Below are positions 13,801-40,347 of a stretch of DNA of 64,000 nt, piece by piece (position 1 is the stretch's first letter; each line of letters starts with the position of its first letter). This stretch comes from Engraulis encrasicolus. Its lineage: Eukaryota; Chordata; Actinopteri; Clupeiformes; Engraulidae. The notes below the pieces were generated by a model that worked only from the letters and a program-made list of their open reading frames with translations, was not told the origin of the DNA and did not search any database. The stretch lies in the NCBI RefSeq assembly GCF_034702125.1, contig NC_085862.1:14648896-14712895 (forward strand), read 5' to 3'. Position numbers and translations under genes: made by a program.

Positions 13801-16800
13801 CACAGCACTCGTCAAAAGCGCTCTGGGGTCAAACGCCTGACCTGTGGGAGAGACACAGCACTGGTCAAAAGCGCTCTGGGGTCAAACGCCTGACCTGTGG
13901 GACATGAGAGAGTAGGTAGGGAGGGACGGGAGCGTACCTATGTTCCCGGGCCGGGTCCTGTGTTCCCTGGGTCCTATGTTCTTTATATGGGACTGGGGAA
14001 CATAGGACCCTTTTTCTAGAAAAGGGTTCTACAAACGTACAGTATGTTCCCCGCATTGTAAGTTTCCAAGTTTTCCAACGGTACCCTTCCCAAAACCATC
14101 CTTAAACCTCACCTGTCCATAATGCAATGTTTGTGAGTTGCAAATTTGTGCCCTGACCAAAACTATCCCTAAACCTAACCTGTCAGAGGTGCAACAACAA
14201 CCTGCTTTTTGCCATGTGGCAGCAGTCTACTTGGAAGCAGCGGGGAACATAGAACCCTTTTTTGGAAAAGTTCCCCCGCATTGTATGCTCCCAAGTTTTT
14301 TTGAAAAAGGGTCCTAAGTTCCCCGGTTGCGGGGAACATAGGACCCGGGGAACATAGGACCTGGGGATGACCCCGTAGGGACAAGTGTAGTGGAAGGCGC
14401 ACACATCCAACAGGAAAGCATCAGCAGGTGTCAAATCAAAAACGGACATATGAAGAAGTGGGGGAAGAATCTGCACACTGCTTGCAAAACACATTTATTG
14501 CGCGATTGGGAAGATCTATGATCGAAACGTTGCTCCCAATAAATTAAGTATTTTGCAAGCAGTGTGCAGATCCTTCCCCCCTTCTACATAGAGTAGGTAG
14601 ATAGACCATGAACTGAGAATATCACATTACATTCATAAGCATGACAAATATACACGCGGGGGCGGCCCTCGATGATCTCTTTTGAACTTGCACATCAAGT
14701 TACTACTTGCCAGAGCCAACACGAGTGGCAGCAAGTTCTTTGTGTTTGTCTATTTTGCGTCTACTTTTCCACTTTTTTAAAATACTCCTTACACCTACAG
14801 TACAGTGTTTATTTTAGTTCAATAATGTGTATTAGGTCTTTGTGCATGTTTTGTATTTGTGTATTTACGGTATGTAAGCTGTCAGACACCTTCATTTCCC
14901 TCGGGATTAATAAAAGTACTCTACTCTACTCTACTCTACAGTGAGGGCCTTTCCCATTACTAATCTCCACCCCTACCCCTTTGCCTTTCTCTTGCCCCTT
15001 GTACCTTTCAAACAAAGTCGCAAGGTGTAGGGCTTGAAAAGCAACCCCTATGGATTGGGATGCCCCTTCAACAATCATGGAATGACACTCACAGTGACAG
15101 CTGTCACTAGGTGCATTCGAGATGTGTCAACGCATACATGCGCATTTAGACAGCAATGCACCCTGGATGGAAAATGCTGCATGACGGTTAGATTTCCTGT
15201 CAAACTTCGAAATTTCGTCGACGTTGCGTTGACGAGGTGACATGTCACGTGGTGTAAAACTATCGCGGGATGAATGCGGCTGCAGTCAGATCTTGCAACC
15301 TCTGCAGTTGCTTATCCCCTTCAACGCTCGTCGGCGGACTGCCTCCGAGGTCACGCGCTCATGAACTGGTTGGTCAACAACTCACTCACGTGTGTATATG
15401 GGTCTTGTTTCACACCTCTACACAAGTTTGCGCAGATCCCCACTTCAGCTCCTCTTCACTGGCTGTCCCCCCACTCCTCACACGTGGTGTGTTAGTAGAG
15501 CAAACCGGTGCGAGCTCATCGTCTCGTTCATATTTGTGGCCGACTTTAAATGCGCTGTATTTAATAACACCCACATCGTGACAACAAGTTCTCGCTCACG
15601 TGCTTCCGTCAACGTTGGTCAACAGGAACAAAGTCGTATGGGCTTACTAATTCCATGCACTATGTTGACGTTAATAGCGTTTTTTTTCATGTGCGTTTCA
15701 CGGAGAAAAGGGCCATCACACATTAGGACAATGTTAAACTTAGTACAATGGAATAATTATTACCACTTTAAAACCGTCAATTGCGGCAAAAATACTTAAT
15801 CTTGTGTGCTGTTGTGGATGCCGCGGTTTGCCGCCCATTTCTAAATGCAATCGCAATGCATTAAGGGAAATCTGTCGAAGCCCTCCGTCTGTGGAGTGAG
15901 GTGTCGGAAAATCTCTGCGCGGAGGGGATGAAAGTCCTTCGCCAAACCCCTACCCATCTGTCTGAACGTGAATCGGGATGCCACTACGCCTACATGTGGG
16001 CGCGCAAAACGGAGGCAAAGGGGATCGGCGTAGGGCTAAGGGGTGTAATGGCATTCACCCTAAGCCTACCTTTCTGGGTCTCCATCTCCCTCTGAAGGCA
16101 GTTGCACTCCTGTCCGATGGCGTCCTCCAGACTGCTCTTGCCCATGCCCAAGTTCTTCAGGGTGGTCAGCATGAAGCGCCGATGCTTCCTCCACTTCGAC
16201 CCGTTACTTTGGAACAACCCTCCTGTGTATTAAAAGACAAGGTGGATTTCACACTGTGTGATTGTGTGTGTCGAAGAATGTAATCAGAATTATTGTTGAG
16301 AGGGAGATGATTTGGAAGACTTTGGGGGTCATATCTTTGTAGAGGCGTTTTTGGTAGAACATAGAAAGAGTAAGGATGAGGGATACAAGGCAGGCACTCT
16401 GGAAAATATTTATTAAAAGCTTTCATAAATATACCCGAAAGACATTATTTTTGGGGGTGCTGTGGTGCTTGCATGCCCACGGGGACCCCGGTTCGAGTCC
16501 GGCCGGGGGAATTTTCCGATCCCACCCCTTCTCTCTTACTGTGTACCTTGTTTGAGTGCAGTGAAGTACCCTTTCCACCCTCCGCAATTCACGAGGCGAG
16601 TACATTCCGATTCCCGTTCTGTCTGATACACTTAACGGAAATGACAGTTGGTCGCGTGACATCCGAGTTTACCAACCGCCAATATGCAATTCAACACGGA
16701 AGGCACTGTTCCTTATGCTAACACTTTTTAAAGTTACCCCTGCCTCTAATACACATGGCGATTGTCTTTGGAATCAAAACTATGCTGTTATCACGGAGAT

Positions 16801-17884
16801 TCAACCGTTTGACAGATCTGACACTCAACTACGTCACAAACATGGCGGCCGTTGAGTGCGAAAAGTGTACAGTAACACCACACTTCGAAAAATGGCCGTT
16901 TTGGGGGCGTTATCCGGGTAATTTACAGTACACTTTACCGTCGCGATTAGAAATGGAACACCCTGCGTACCCAAACACAGTGCGGAAAGGGCGGACAGTA
17001 CGAGTATTGGAACACAGCACCTGTCCCACTCACTTCCTGTCACCATCTCGGACTGTCCTATCAAATAAAGGCATAAAAGCCCCCCCCCAAAATAGGCCTA
17101 TATATTTATATATATGGCAAGCCACCTTTGATTCTTCATCCAAACTAAATCCTGATGCATTATGGTTGAGGGTGAATTATGATTTTTCAAGTCAAGTCAA
17201 GTCAAGTCAAGTGGGTTTTATTGTCAATTTCTTTACATGTACTGGTCATACAAAGAATTTGAAATTACATTTCTTGCTTTCCCATACAGACATAGACTAA
17301 TCTTTGTGTTCAGGACGTAAAAAGGTAAGCTGATTTACATCCTCTGGCTGTGTTCAGCTACGTCATACGGGGGCGTTACCATCAGAGGGCAAGAGTCAGG
17401 TAAGTAAAAATTCTGAGGATTAATTTTAGTGACGTAAATTAAAAAGTGGAATAATTTTTTTTACATTTGAGTAACTCCTTAACACACACCATTCCACTAG
17501 TAGCGGCACACTGCAATAGTCACTGAAAAAAACTTCACTAGAATAGTAGCCTACACTACTATGGCAGTGCGTGGAGCCTTTAGTAATACGACTTGGTCAT
17601 TACCATTCTGGTAACAGTTAATTTATAACAGGGGTAGTGTTTTACTGGATTAAGTTTACTCACCATTCCCTGGGAAGATTCTGTCAGCCACAGAGCTGAA
17701 AGGGCGGTCAGCGAAGTTGTCAGCCTGCCCCACCAAAGTCTCTTTCACCAGTTTGTAGCCATTGACAAACACTGTTTGTGTTCGACCGAGACGCAGTGAG
17801 AAGACACTTCCATAAACATCTGCCAACTACAGAAGACAAAACTGAAAAGTTACCTCCCCTGTTTTCTCTAAACAATCTGAAATC

Positions 17885-17930
<46 letters not shown>

Positions 17931-17941
17931 CAATAATAATA

Positions 17942-17977
<36 letters not shown>

Positions 17978-18550
17978 GCCTATTAATAACCCTAATTATA
18001 GGCTAGTAGGCCTAATGGTGATGATGATAATAACAATATAATAATAGTCTAATGATAAAATTAATTTGGATTTGATTATTTTCTATGCCCACTAATATAG
18101 GCTATTGAGAAGGACGTGGCAATGATTTATGACATTCATGACATCGCATTTTTACAGCTCGTGTTTGAATGACAAAGCCTATTTGCCAAAGCAGAGAGTT
18201 CTGACCTTTCTTCTAAATTCCAATTAATCTTTAACAGGTGTGTAGGCCATCCACTAATACGAAGAGGGATACAACAAATCCATAGACTAGCCTATACCTA
18301 TGACTTCAATTGTGTTTTAATTACAAAGCCTAACTTTTAAAATCAGTTGTCTCACCTTGGTCAGGTAGATATGTGGTTGTTTGGCATCGATGTTGAAGAG
18401 GTTCCCGAAGAAAGGCAGTGGCAATGGTCCAGGAGGGTAATTGGAAGGTTTTCGATTCTGCAGATAGTCGACGAGTAGAAGGAATATGACGAGAAAAACC
18501 AGCGAGGTCTTCAGGTCTAGATATTCCATTAGGAGACCACTAAGATGCAT
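3213..18550 (-). CDS. cytochrome P450 family 2 protein, gene A (CYP2J/2N/2P/2AD-like), 9 exons, complete
   Basis: Haem-thiolate monooxygenase, expected in the ER membrane and fed electrons by P450 reductase. Exons: 18356-18550, 17664-17826, 16070-16222, 13681-13841, 8922-9098, 6687-6828, 6061-6248, 4579-4720, 3213-3388, all GT/AG with CYP2 phases, giving 498 aa. Visible: an N-terminal hydrophobic anchor (about 13-30), the hinge [16 protein letters not shown] (about 36-50), C-helix W130xxxR134, I-helix AGTETT from about 307, E364xxR367, and FSAGKRVCLG with haem-ligand Cys445. The start is the ATG at 18550; a GTG-initiated extension upstream is not supported. The tandem paralogue is gene B. Introns are swollen by repeats, and exon edges 4, 5, 7 and 9 have tandem decoy copies. 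The subfamily is inferred from remembered CYP2J-clade motifs and not proven. Confidence 0.93.
3442..3500 (-). repeat. decoy copy of CYP2 exon 9 5' edge (gene A)
   Basis: This intron 8 segment encodes [19 protein letters not shown] in the exon 9 frame and repeats the first ~57 bp of exon 9 about 110 bp upstream of the real exon. It keeps an AG just before the copy and then runs into AT-rich AATA repeats. A third remnant with only acceptor-like sequence lies near 3570-3600. It lacks the rest of exon 9, so it is not a functional terminal exon. Confidence 0.85.
3606..3790. repeat. minisatellite, ~10 bp TTCAGAACTT-type unit
   Basis: Imperfect tandem units of the form TTCAGAACTT, TTTCAGAACC and TCAGAGTTCC run about 180 bp inside CYP2 gene A intron 8. 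Stray units recur at 4083-4140. The plus-strand open frames across it are made by the repeat and are not genes. Confidence 0.85.
4256..4412. mobile_element. small foldback/MITE with CTGCTCGAAACGT core
   Basis: Inverted arms starting TGAAAATGAAGTCTGC (left) and its complement near 4400 flank a core containing 'gatgaagtgcaggcatactg' and 'ctcgaaacgt'. The same core theme (pairs of arms around a CGAAACGTT word) occurs at 14455-14580 and 23235-23345, so it is a dispersed family. No coding capacity. Confidence 0.6.
4752..4816. repeat. (AATC)n microsatellite
   Basis: About 16 uninterrupted AATC units just upstream (in gene orientation) of exon 8 of CYP2 gene A. The corresponding position in gene B (after 25051) lacks it, so it expanded after the gene duplication or was lost in B. 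Confidence 0.95.
5758..6060 (-). repeat. tandem copies of CYP2 gene A exon 7 3' edge and donor
   Basis: Downstream of the real exon 7 donor (6060/6061) lies an exact-period 57-bp copy (6004-6060) of the last coding bases plus donor, encoding [12 protein letters not shown] again in frame. A third, more diverged copy lies at 5758-5800, split off by a hAT MITE. The third copy keeps the intron flank seen in gene B, so it marks the ancestral donor. The 57 bp period equals 19 codons, so use of the distal donor would add 19 residues without a frameshift. Confidence 0.88.
5801..5978. mobile_element. hAT-type MITE with perfect 8-bp target duplication
   Basis: The ends are CAGGCTTGTACGAAATTC and its inverse, with a nearly palindromic body. 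It is flanked by TTCTCTGG at 5793-5800 and 5979-5986. An 8-bp duplication and CA..TG ends fit the hAT superfamily. The element has landed inside one of the duplicated exon 7 edges of CYP2 gene A. A sister copy is at 19511-19716. Confidence 0.92.
7512..7633 (+). mobile_element. 5'-truncated tRNA-derived SINE fragment
   Basis: This matches the body and tail of the full SINE at 43229-43562, including the GTGTCACAATGACAATGGGA segment and the TTTCCCA...CTTTCACTT end. The tRNA-like head is missing. It lies in CYP2 gene A intron 5. Confidence 0.7.
8005..8670. mobile_element. decayed Tc1-like transposon fragment
   Basis: It starts with the Tc1-like end ACAGTCAATCCGGAAAGTAT followed by TTCACAGCGCTTCACTTTTT. 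Later it has remnants of the transposase region, including 'ggtctcatcagaccacacg' on the plus strand, which is a typical reverse-strand Tc1 transposase segment. No intact frame is left, and the other terminus was not found. Confidence 0.75.
8780..8925 (-). repeat. tandem copies of CYP2 gene A exon 5 3' edge and donor
   Basis: Three extra units follow the real exon 5 donor (8921/8922). Each repeats an AACAAG|GTAGCAACC-type exon-end plus donor sequence. The translated units read [15 protein letters not shown], then [14 protein letters not shown], then EQGSN. Gene B has the same array (34776-34913), so this array predates the gene duplication. Confidence 0.85.
9150..13364. mobile_element. ~4.2 kb composite element with CCAGGTGAAAAA inverted ends
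   Basis: Inverted ends CCAGGTGAAAAA (9150) and TTTTTCACCTGG (to 13364) interrupt an AGACAGGTAG-type minisatellite in CYP2 gene A intron 4. Both sub-terminal zones (about 9180-9605 and 13135-13345) are dense in AAGTGTACTT-like words in both orientations. The interior holds a GC-rich block (9620-10330), a block of unknown origin (10880-11330), a long palindrome (11368-12362) and further foldback sequence (12770-13110). No transposase was recognised and the target duplication is unclear. Gene B has no such insertion in the same intron. Confidence 0.6.
11368..12362. repeat. long inverted repeat (arms ~460 and ~520 bp, 13-bp spacer)
   Basis: The left arm 11368-11826 and right arm 11840-12362 are near-identical inverted copies around the spacer at 11827-11839. 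The right arm has an extra ~70-80 bp segment (about 12040-12110) that the left arm lacks. Both arms start or end with GTGCATTCGA-type sequence. Open frames on either strand are mirror images of each other and are not genes. A single-arm relative lies at 15111-15648. Confidence 0.9.
13365..13600. repeat. minisatellite of AGAGACAGGTAGGCAAAGGT-type units
   Basis: About six imperfect units of 30-36 bp (agagatcagagagacaggtaggcaaaggt) lie in CYP2 gene A intron 4. They continue the short array at 9099-9149 across the inserted 4.2 kb element. Gene B has a diverged version at 35097-35175, so the array is older than the duplication. Confidence 0.85.
13845..13905 (-). repeat. tandem copy of CYP2 gene A exon 4 5' edge and acceptor
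   Basis: The first ~37 coding bases of exon 4 (encoding QAFDPRALL) and the CCACAG|G acceptor are repeated 53 bp upstream of the real acceptor (edge 13841 versus 13894). The outer copy has the flank shared with gene B, so the duplication arose in A. The 53 bp period would break the frame if the outer acceptor were used. Confidence 0.85.
13905..14400. repeat. GGGAACATAGGACCC-rich dispersed repeat
   Basis: Several direct and inverted copies of a GGGGAACATAGGACCC word (about 13990, 14250, 14335, 14350) surround a 'ccctaaacctaacctgt' stretch. This looks like a foldback-type repetitive element in CYP2 gene A intron 3. No coding frame is supported. Confidence 0.6.
14455..14585. mobile_element. foldback MITE, TCTGCACACTGCTTGCAAA arms
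   Basis: Inverted arms containing ATCTGCACACTGCTTGCAAA (14470) and TTTGCAAGCAGTGTGCAGAT (14552) enclose a short core with 'gatcgaaacgttgctcccaa'. It shares the CGAAACGTT core theme with 4256-4412 and 23235-23345. Confidence 0.75.
15111..15648. repeat. single-arm copy of the palindrome unit
   Basis: It runs from GTGCATTCGA to GTCGTATGGGCTTACT and is nearly the same as the arms of 11368-12362. It includes the ~75 bp segment (about 15362-15438) that the left arm of the palindrome lacks. It lies in CYP2 gene A intron 3, outside the 4.2 kb composite, so the unit moves on its own. Confidence 0.85.
16450..17095 (+). mobile_element. tRNA-derived SINE split by a ~480-bp insertion
   Basis: The head at about 16453-16538 carries a GGTGCTGTGGTGC A-box-like segment and the B-box GGTTCGAGTCC. 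The tail at about 17022-17095 (CCCACTCACTTCCTGTCACC to CAAATAAAGGCATAAAAGC) completes the family seen in minus orientation at 53085-53240 and 55595-55772. The sequence between does not match the SINE and has no recognised origin. Confidence 0.7.
17187..17330 (-). mobile_element. LINE 3'-end fragment with (TCAAG)n tail
   Basis: The (TCAAG)n run followed by 'tgggttttattgtcaatttc' matches, in inverse, the tail at 20270-20328 (gacaataaaagctgac...ttgactt). This is a 5'-truncated non-LTR retrotransposon tail in CYP2 gene A intron 2. Confidence 0.65.
17887..17995. repeat. (AAT)n microsatellite
   Basis: An imperfect AAT-unit run with occasional GAC/GTA interruptions at the 5' part of CYP2 gene A intron 1. 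Gene B has a much shorter version at 38935-38975 in the same intron. Confidence 0.9.
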
Positions 18551-18760
18551 GTTCGACACAAAAGCAGTGACAGACCAGAGTAAACATTCACCAAGTGACG
18601 GAGCGACCTGCGACGGTTGTGCCGCTTATTTCCTTAGCGCAGCAGGTAAACTCCGAGGGGTGTGTCCAAACTTGACGCGCGTGGTGGTCAAGAGAGGCAT
18701 GTACATCTGTCCATGTTCAAAATTATTTCACAAGTTCACAACAATCGGCCCAGAAGTGTG
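18551..18760 (-). promoter_or_regulatory. CYP2 gene A proximal 5' flank with GCGTG core
   Basis: This flank is conserved with gene B (40140-40320): both have an AT-rich 'gccgcttatttcc' segment and a 'gaggggtgtgtccaaacttgac' segment. A GCGTG core, as used by AhR/ARNT, lies at 18679-18683, but its 5' base does not fit TNGCGTG in this copy. Promoter function is inferred from position and conservation only. Confidence 0.4.
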
Positions 18761-19260
18761 ATGCAGTAGGCTAACAAGAAAACGATTCGCTCTAATTATA
18801 AACCGGCGTAGTGTTGCTGTTTGTTGTGAAAAATAGACTAACTATTGTTGTTTTACATGTACATCAGGAAAGCATGGGTTTCCCCCCTCACATGGTTCTC
18901 AATTCTCCCTGAACCACACACATTGAATATTATCATAGCTGTGCACACATGGCGATGAGGTGGTGCTAAAGCACCTGCTCCTTTGTCCTACTGGGAAAAA
19001 ACGCCCTTTTGAAAGACTGTCTAATGTAGGCCTATTGTGGTAGGCCCACAGGACATGATCATAAGGAAATGTTTGACGATTAAATAGTAATACAATATAA
19101 TATAATAAAATATAATATAATATAACAATGTAATTAGGGCCTATATTCTAGTAAGGCACCCGAGCCCACCCCCCCAATATCTGTGCACTCCACAGAATAT
19201 TATTATAGCCTACTGTTATTGCCTACTTATAGCCTACTTATTATTATAGCCTACTGTTAC
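18760..19260. other. intergenic DNA upstream of CYP2 gene A
   Basis: No gene is seen. Part of it (18770-18945) matches 40800-40945 upstream of gene B, so it is duplicated 5' flank. An AT-rich (ATAAT)n stretch lies at 19088-19130. Confidence 0.5.
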
Positions 19261-19261
19261 G

Positions 19262-20328
19262 TATAGTGAACACAGCTGGGAGGATCATCAAGGCACCTCT
19301 ATCCTTCCTACAAGACATCTACTCCAGCCGCCTCACCCGCAAAGCCCTCACAATTGTGAGGGATGAGACCCACCCCTCTCTCACACACAAACACACACTT
19401 ACACCCCTCTCTCTCGCACACACCACAAAACACACACACACACGCATACCATAAACACACACACACAAACACACACACATTCACCAACACACACACACAC
19501 ACACAAACACCAGGCTTCTACGAAATTCCGAATTGAACGAATTTCAATTCAAAGTAATGCCATAATACAAACTCTAGTTGGTGGTCTTCTATGTACTTTC
19601 AATGGGTGGTGTAGATTAAATTAAAAGAAATTCAAGGTAATGACAACACCCAGTGTTCATATTATGGCATTACTTTGAATTGAAATTCATTCAATTCGGA
19701 ATTTCGTACAAGCCTGACACACACACACACACACAACCTATGGAACTGCTCCATGTGACTGCACCACACCTCACCGCACCTTACCTGCACTCTTTGATCT
19801 CCACTCCAAGAACTGCTTGCACTATGATACTTGCACCTCCAACTATGCTGCTAAATGCTGCTACTTGACCACTGGACTACAATGGACCATGTTGGACGAT
19901 ACAGCACAGCTTTTTGTATTCCACTATTGGACTGGACCTGCACTGCCCCACAAGAACACACACACACACACTCTGTACCAGGGACTGCACCTACCTGCAC
20001 CACCTCAGTCCTGGAACATATACACACTATTGCTGCTGTCAGTGTTATTATTTCTATTATTGTAATGTCTACACTCTATTTTTATCTTTATCTTCTGTTA
20101 CATGTTCAATGTTAAATGTTTATTTGTACTCTATTTATTATTGACCACTTATTGTTACCAGTCCATCACTGTTATCTGTCATGTCTTGCACTTTATGTCA
20201 GTCTGTAAAATGTCAGTCTTGTATATGTCTGTCCTGACATGGTATAGAGAGAAAACATAATTTCATTTCCCTTGTATGTCTTGTGCATATGAAGAAAGTG
20301 ACAATAAAAGCTGACTTTACTTGACTTA
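19262..20328 (+). mobile_element. non-LTR retrotransposon 3' fragment
   Basis: The plus strand encodes NTAGRIIKAPLSFLQDIYSS and on to RLTRKALTIVRDETHPS, a C-terminal reverse-transcriptase-ORF block common in fish LINEs. CA-rich sequence and a long 3' UTR follow, ending gacaataaaagctgactttacttgactt-like. It is interrupted at 19511-19716 by a hAT MITE. It is severely 5'-truncated. Confidence 0.75.
19511..19716. mobile_element. hAT-type MITE, second copy of the CAGGCTTGTACGAAAT family
   Basis: The ends CAGGCTTCTACGAAATTCCG and inverse match the element at 5801-5978. Flanking 8-mers acaaacac and acacacac differ at one base and lie in a CA-rich region, so the target duplication is likely but not certain. 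It is longer than the first copy by a 'tcttctatgtactttcaatg' segment in the middle. Confidence 0.85.
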
Positions 20329-20329
20329 T

Positions 20330-20693
20330 TATAGCCTACCATACTATGTGAGGTGTAATGATCTTAGACACTGAGTCTGACACATTTGTGAACAATCTTT
20401 GTCAGTTTATTCTTCATTGCATTGAACAAAACAACATTTCCAAAATCTTACTGTATGCATTACATTTTTGAGTTATTCATATCCAAACTAAAGCATATAG
20501 GCCTAATGAAAGGAGGCATAAAATTAGCAAGCTGTCAAGATAGGCCAACATAATTTAAATGGCAAGAACAGCAATTGGAGCGAGCCATACACAATTAGTC
20601 AGTAGACACAGAGAAAGAATAAACAAAGCGAGTTTAAATACCCTACAGATGACAAGAATGTGTCCATGGGCATGGGACGTAAAAGACTGGTGT
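20330..20693. other. 5' flank shared with CYP2 gene B
   Basis: Non-coding sequence whose words (tttgtcagtttattcttc, ttgaacaaaacaa, aagcgagtttaaat) recur in order at 40985-41195 and 42990-43115 upstream of gene B. It is part of the duplicated CYP2 unit. In B it is interrupted by the foldback element 41200-42968, and here it is uninterrupted. Confidence 0.75.
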
Positions 20694-20698
20694 TTAAA

Positions 20699-20990
20699 GG
20701 TGCACTGTGTAGGATGGTGGTCATAGTAGGTATTGCAACTATGCTGCTCATTGAAACTGTGATCTTTTCATGAACATTTACTAAATAATAAACTAATATT
20801 TACCAGTATGACCAAATACACTAAATCACATTAAGTTTTGCAGCTAAAAATGTCTACCTCTAGAAATTCAAAATGGCGGACATGGAAAAGATCTAGCTTT
20901 GCACGTATGAAAAGTTCAATTTTCCCCAGTCATAATAAATACTTAGGCTTTGATGGTGGTGGTAAGTATTTGTGGAAAAGATAACATTAC
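20699..20990. mobile_element. TTAA-target MITE copy (AGGTGCACTGTGTAGG end)
   Basis: It begins after TTTAA with AGGTGCACTGTGTAGGATGG and carries the family's AAATTCAAAATGGCGGACAT core. The right end is cut by a duplication of flanking DNA (20988-21065 repeats 20622-20692). Members elsewhere: 21500-22032, 30546-30890, 30895-31198, 43121-43766. Confidence 0.7.
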
Positions 20991-21069
20991 ATAACAAAGC
21001 GAGTTTAAATACCCTACAGATGACAAGAACGGGTCCATGGGCCATTTACAGTAAGACTCTGGTGTTTAA

Positions 21070-21495
21070 AGGGACAGTCCACCCATTTTTTATTTTCACA
21101 TATTTGCAGTATTTCCAAGCATTATTCATGAACGTGCATATCATTTTCTTCTCTGTGATTTCAGTACTTAGATTTATTGGATCAGAATTATTAGCATAGC
21201 TTAGCATAATCACTGAAAGTGGATGGGGGCAATAGCATCAAGTCACAAGTGATCACAGGACGGGATTAAATAGCTGTTTTGCACTCTGGTGAATTTTAAA
21301 TTCATTTTAAAGTAGTTTATAAGTACATTTGAGGACATTTTGTTTGTCCCCATAGACTTGCATTGCTACGCTTAATTTGGCTATACAGTTTAACTAGAGA
21401 ATGCAAACACATAGACAACCATGATATGCACATTCATGAATAATGCTTGGAAATACTGCAAATATGTGAAAATCAAAAAAGGGTGGACTGTTCCT
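21070..21495. mobile_element. TTAA-target MITE with ~85-bp inverted ends (GGGACAGTCCACCC family)
   Basis: The ends AGGGACAGTCCACCCATTTT and AAAAGGGTGGACTGTTCCTT are inverse copies that extend inward about 85 bp. TTAA occurs at both borders (21066-21069, 21496-21499). It has no coding capacity. TTAA targets are used by piggyBac- and Kolobok-type elements; which one cannot be told here. Confidence 0.88.
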
Positions 21496-21499
21496 TTAA

Positions 21500-21576
21500 A
21501 GGTGCACTTTGTAGGAGGGTGGTCATTGATAGTAGGTATTGCAACTATGCTGCTAATTGAAACTGTGATGTTTTTG

Positions 21577-21639
<63 letters not shown>

Positions 21640-22032
21640 TTGATTGATTTGATTTATTTCAGATGTAACACAAAAACAATAACTGAAACTGTAACTGAAA
21701 AGGAGTGGGATGAAGCCATTGCTTATTTACTCCCACCCCCACAAAATCAAACATGAACATTTACTAAAAAAAATGAACTAATATTTACTAGTGTGACCAA
21801 ATACACTAAATTGCAGTAAATTTTGCAGCTAAAAATGTGTGAATCTAGAAATTCAAAATGGCGGACATGGAAAAGATCCACCTTTTCATGTATGAAAAGT
21901 TCAATTTTCCCCAGTCATAATAAATACTTGGACTTTGATGGTGGTGGTATTTGTGAAAAAGATAACATTTTTCACATATTGGGAAGCATGAATCCCAGAA
22001 AGAAACTGCTAAAAAATATCACATAGTGCACC
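21500..22032. mobile_element. TTAA-target MITE copy with (TTGA)n insert
   Basis: It runs from AGGTGCACTTTGTAGG to the inverse end CACATAGTGCACCTT followed by AA. A (TTGA)n microsatellite plus 'tttcagatgtaacacaaaaac' sequence (about 21575-21755) is inserted relative to sister copies. Confidence 0.75.
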
Positions 22033-22504
22033 TTAAAGTTTCAAGTTATTTAGGCCTACATTCATAACACAACTGATACAAGAATTATCCCTGACCACAA
22101 TACTGTATATTATTTCAGACTAATACTGTGAAGGAGGTAGATTTTCAATAGTTACATGCAAACCAGACTCTAAAAAAGTTGGGACACTTGGTACATTGTG
22201 AATAAGATTTAAAAAAAATCGATCAACAATGGCAGTAATCAACCAACTTTCAAACATTTCAAATTCTGCGTGTAATGTCAGTCACAGAAGAATAGGATAA
22301 TAAAGTAGCCTATTACAGTATATACTTGACTCGACCTAAATACAACTTGGGTTGGTGAAATGAGAGGAGCCAACACATTAGATCTTGACATCTTGTGACT
22401 GTCAATGAAATGGTGAATTCATAGGCTATATTTTTTAGACAGCAGCTCCGCGACCCACTCCGCGACCATTTTCCGACCCATTTTTGGGTCCCGACCCACC
22501 AGTT

Positions 22505-22670
22505 AACCCCTTAAGACACGGCATTATAAATTAGCTGTTACCAGAATGGCAATGACCAAGTCGTAATGTATTACTAAAGACCCGATGCACTGTCATAGTA
22601 GTGTAGTACTATAGTAGTTAACTTCCAATGTCTATTACACCGTGCCACAGGAGGTACGGCGCGCATTAAG
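22505..22670 (-). mobile_element. dispersed MITE, AATGGCAATGACCAAGTCGT family
   Basis: Starts TTAACCCCTTAAGACACGGC and carries the AATGGCAATGACCAAGTCGT core. Other members in either strand are at about 5385-5525, 17500-17640, 25985-26100, 31200-31330 and 48600-48780. The 5.4 and 26.0 kb copies sit in the same CYP2 intron and were inherited through the gene duplication. Confidence 0.7.
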
Positions 22671-22828
22671 AGGCTACGAAACACTGGTGTACTGTATCCT
22701 TGTTGGGGGTGTGTTCAGCGTAGATGTGTGTAGATCTTGAAGGGATGTGGTGTGTGTGTTGGGGTGTGTGTTCAACGTAGATGTGTGTAGATCTTGAAGA
22801 GATGTGGTGTGTGTGTTGGGGTGTGTGT

Positions 22829-22830
<2 letters not shown>
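22670..22830 (-). repeat. tandem copies of CYP2 gene B exon 9 3' end
   Basis: Two further ~59-bp units downstream of the stop codon repeat the C-terminal coding end (FKIYAHLR type, 'gtgtagatcttgaag') of gene B. The units are 'gtgtgtgttggggtgtgtgt' joined to 'tcaacgtagatgtgtgtag'. Gene A has a single copy. They lie after the TGA at 22829-22831, so they are in the 3' UTR or flank. Confidence 0.85.
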
Positions 22831-40139
<17,309 letters not shown>

Positions 40140-40345
40140 GTTCGACACAAAAGCAGTGACACAGACCAGAGTAAACATTCACTGACTCGTGGTCAGCGCG
40201 ATGGTAGTGCCGCTTATTTCCTTTGCGCCGCGGCAGGTAACACGGAGGGGTGTGTCCAAACTTGACACATCTTCGCGTGGTGGTCAGAGGCAACAGGTGG
40301 ACGTTCATCATTCGTTCACAAGTTCACAAATCACAAGAATACCAG
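40140..40345 (-). promoter_or_regulatory. CYP2 gene B proximal 5' flank with XRE-like TCGCGTG
   Basis: Conserved with the gene A flank over about 200 bp. TCGCGTG at 40273-40279 fits the AhR/ARNT consensus TNGCGTG; gene A has only the core at the same place. The MITE at 40348-40620 sits immediately upstream. Regulation by AhR is an inference. Confidence 0.45.
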
Positions 40346-40347
40346 AG

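Noticed and set aside
40140..40178. In-frame upstream ATG giving a 13-residue N-terminal extension of CYP2 gene B
   Set aside because: A one- or two-base difference takes the same ATG out of frame in gene A. The MHLSG start gives a normal CYP2 membrane anchor and equal 195-bp first exons.
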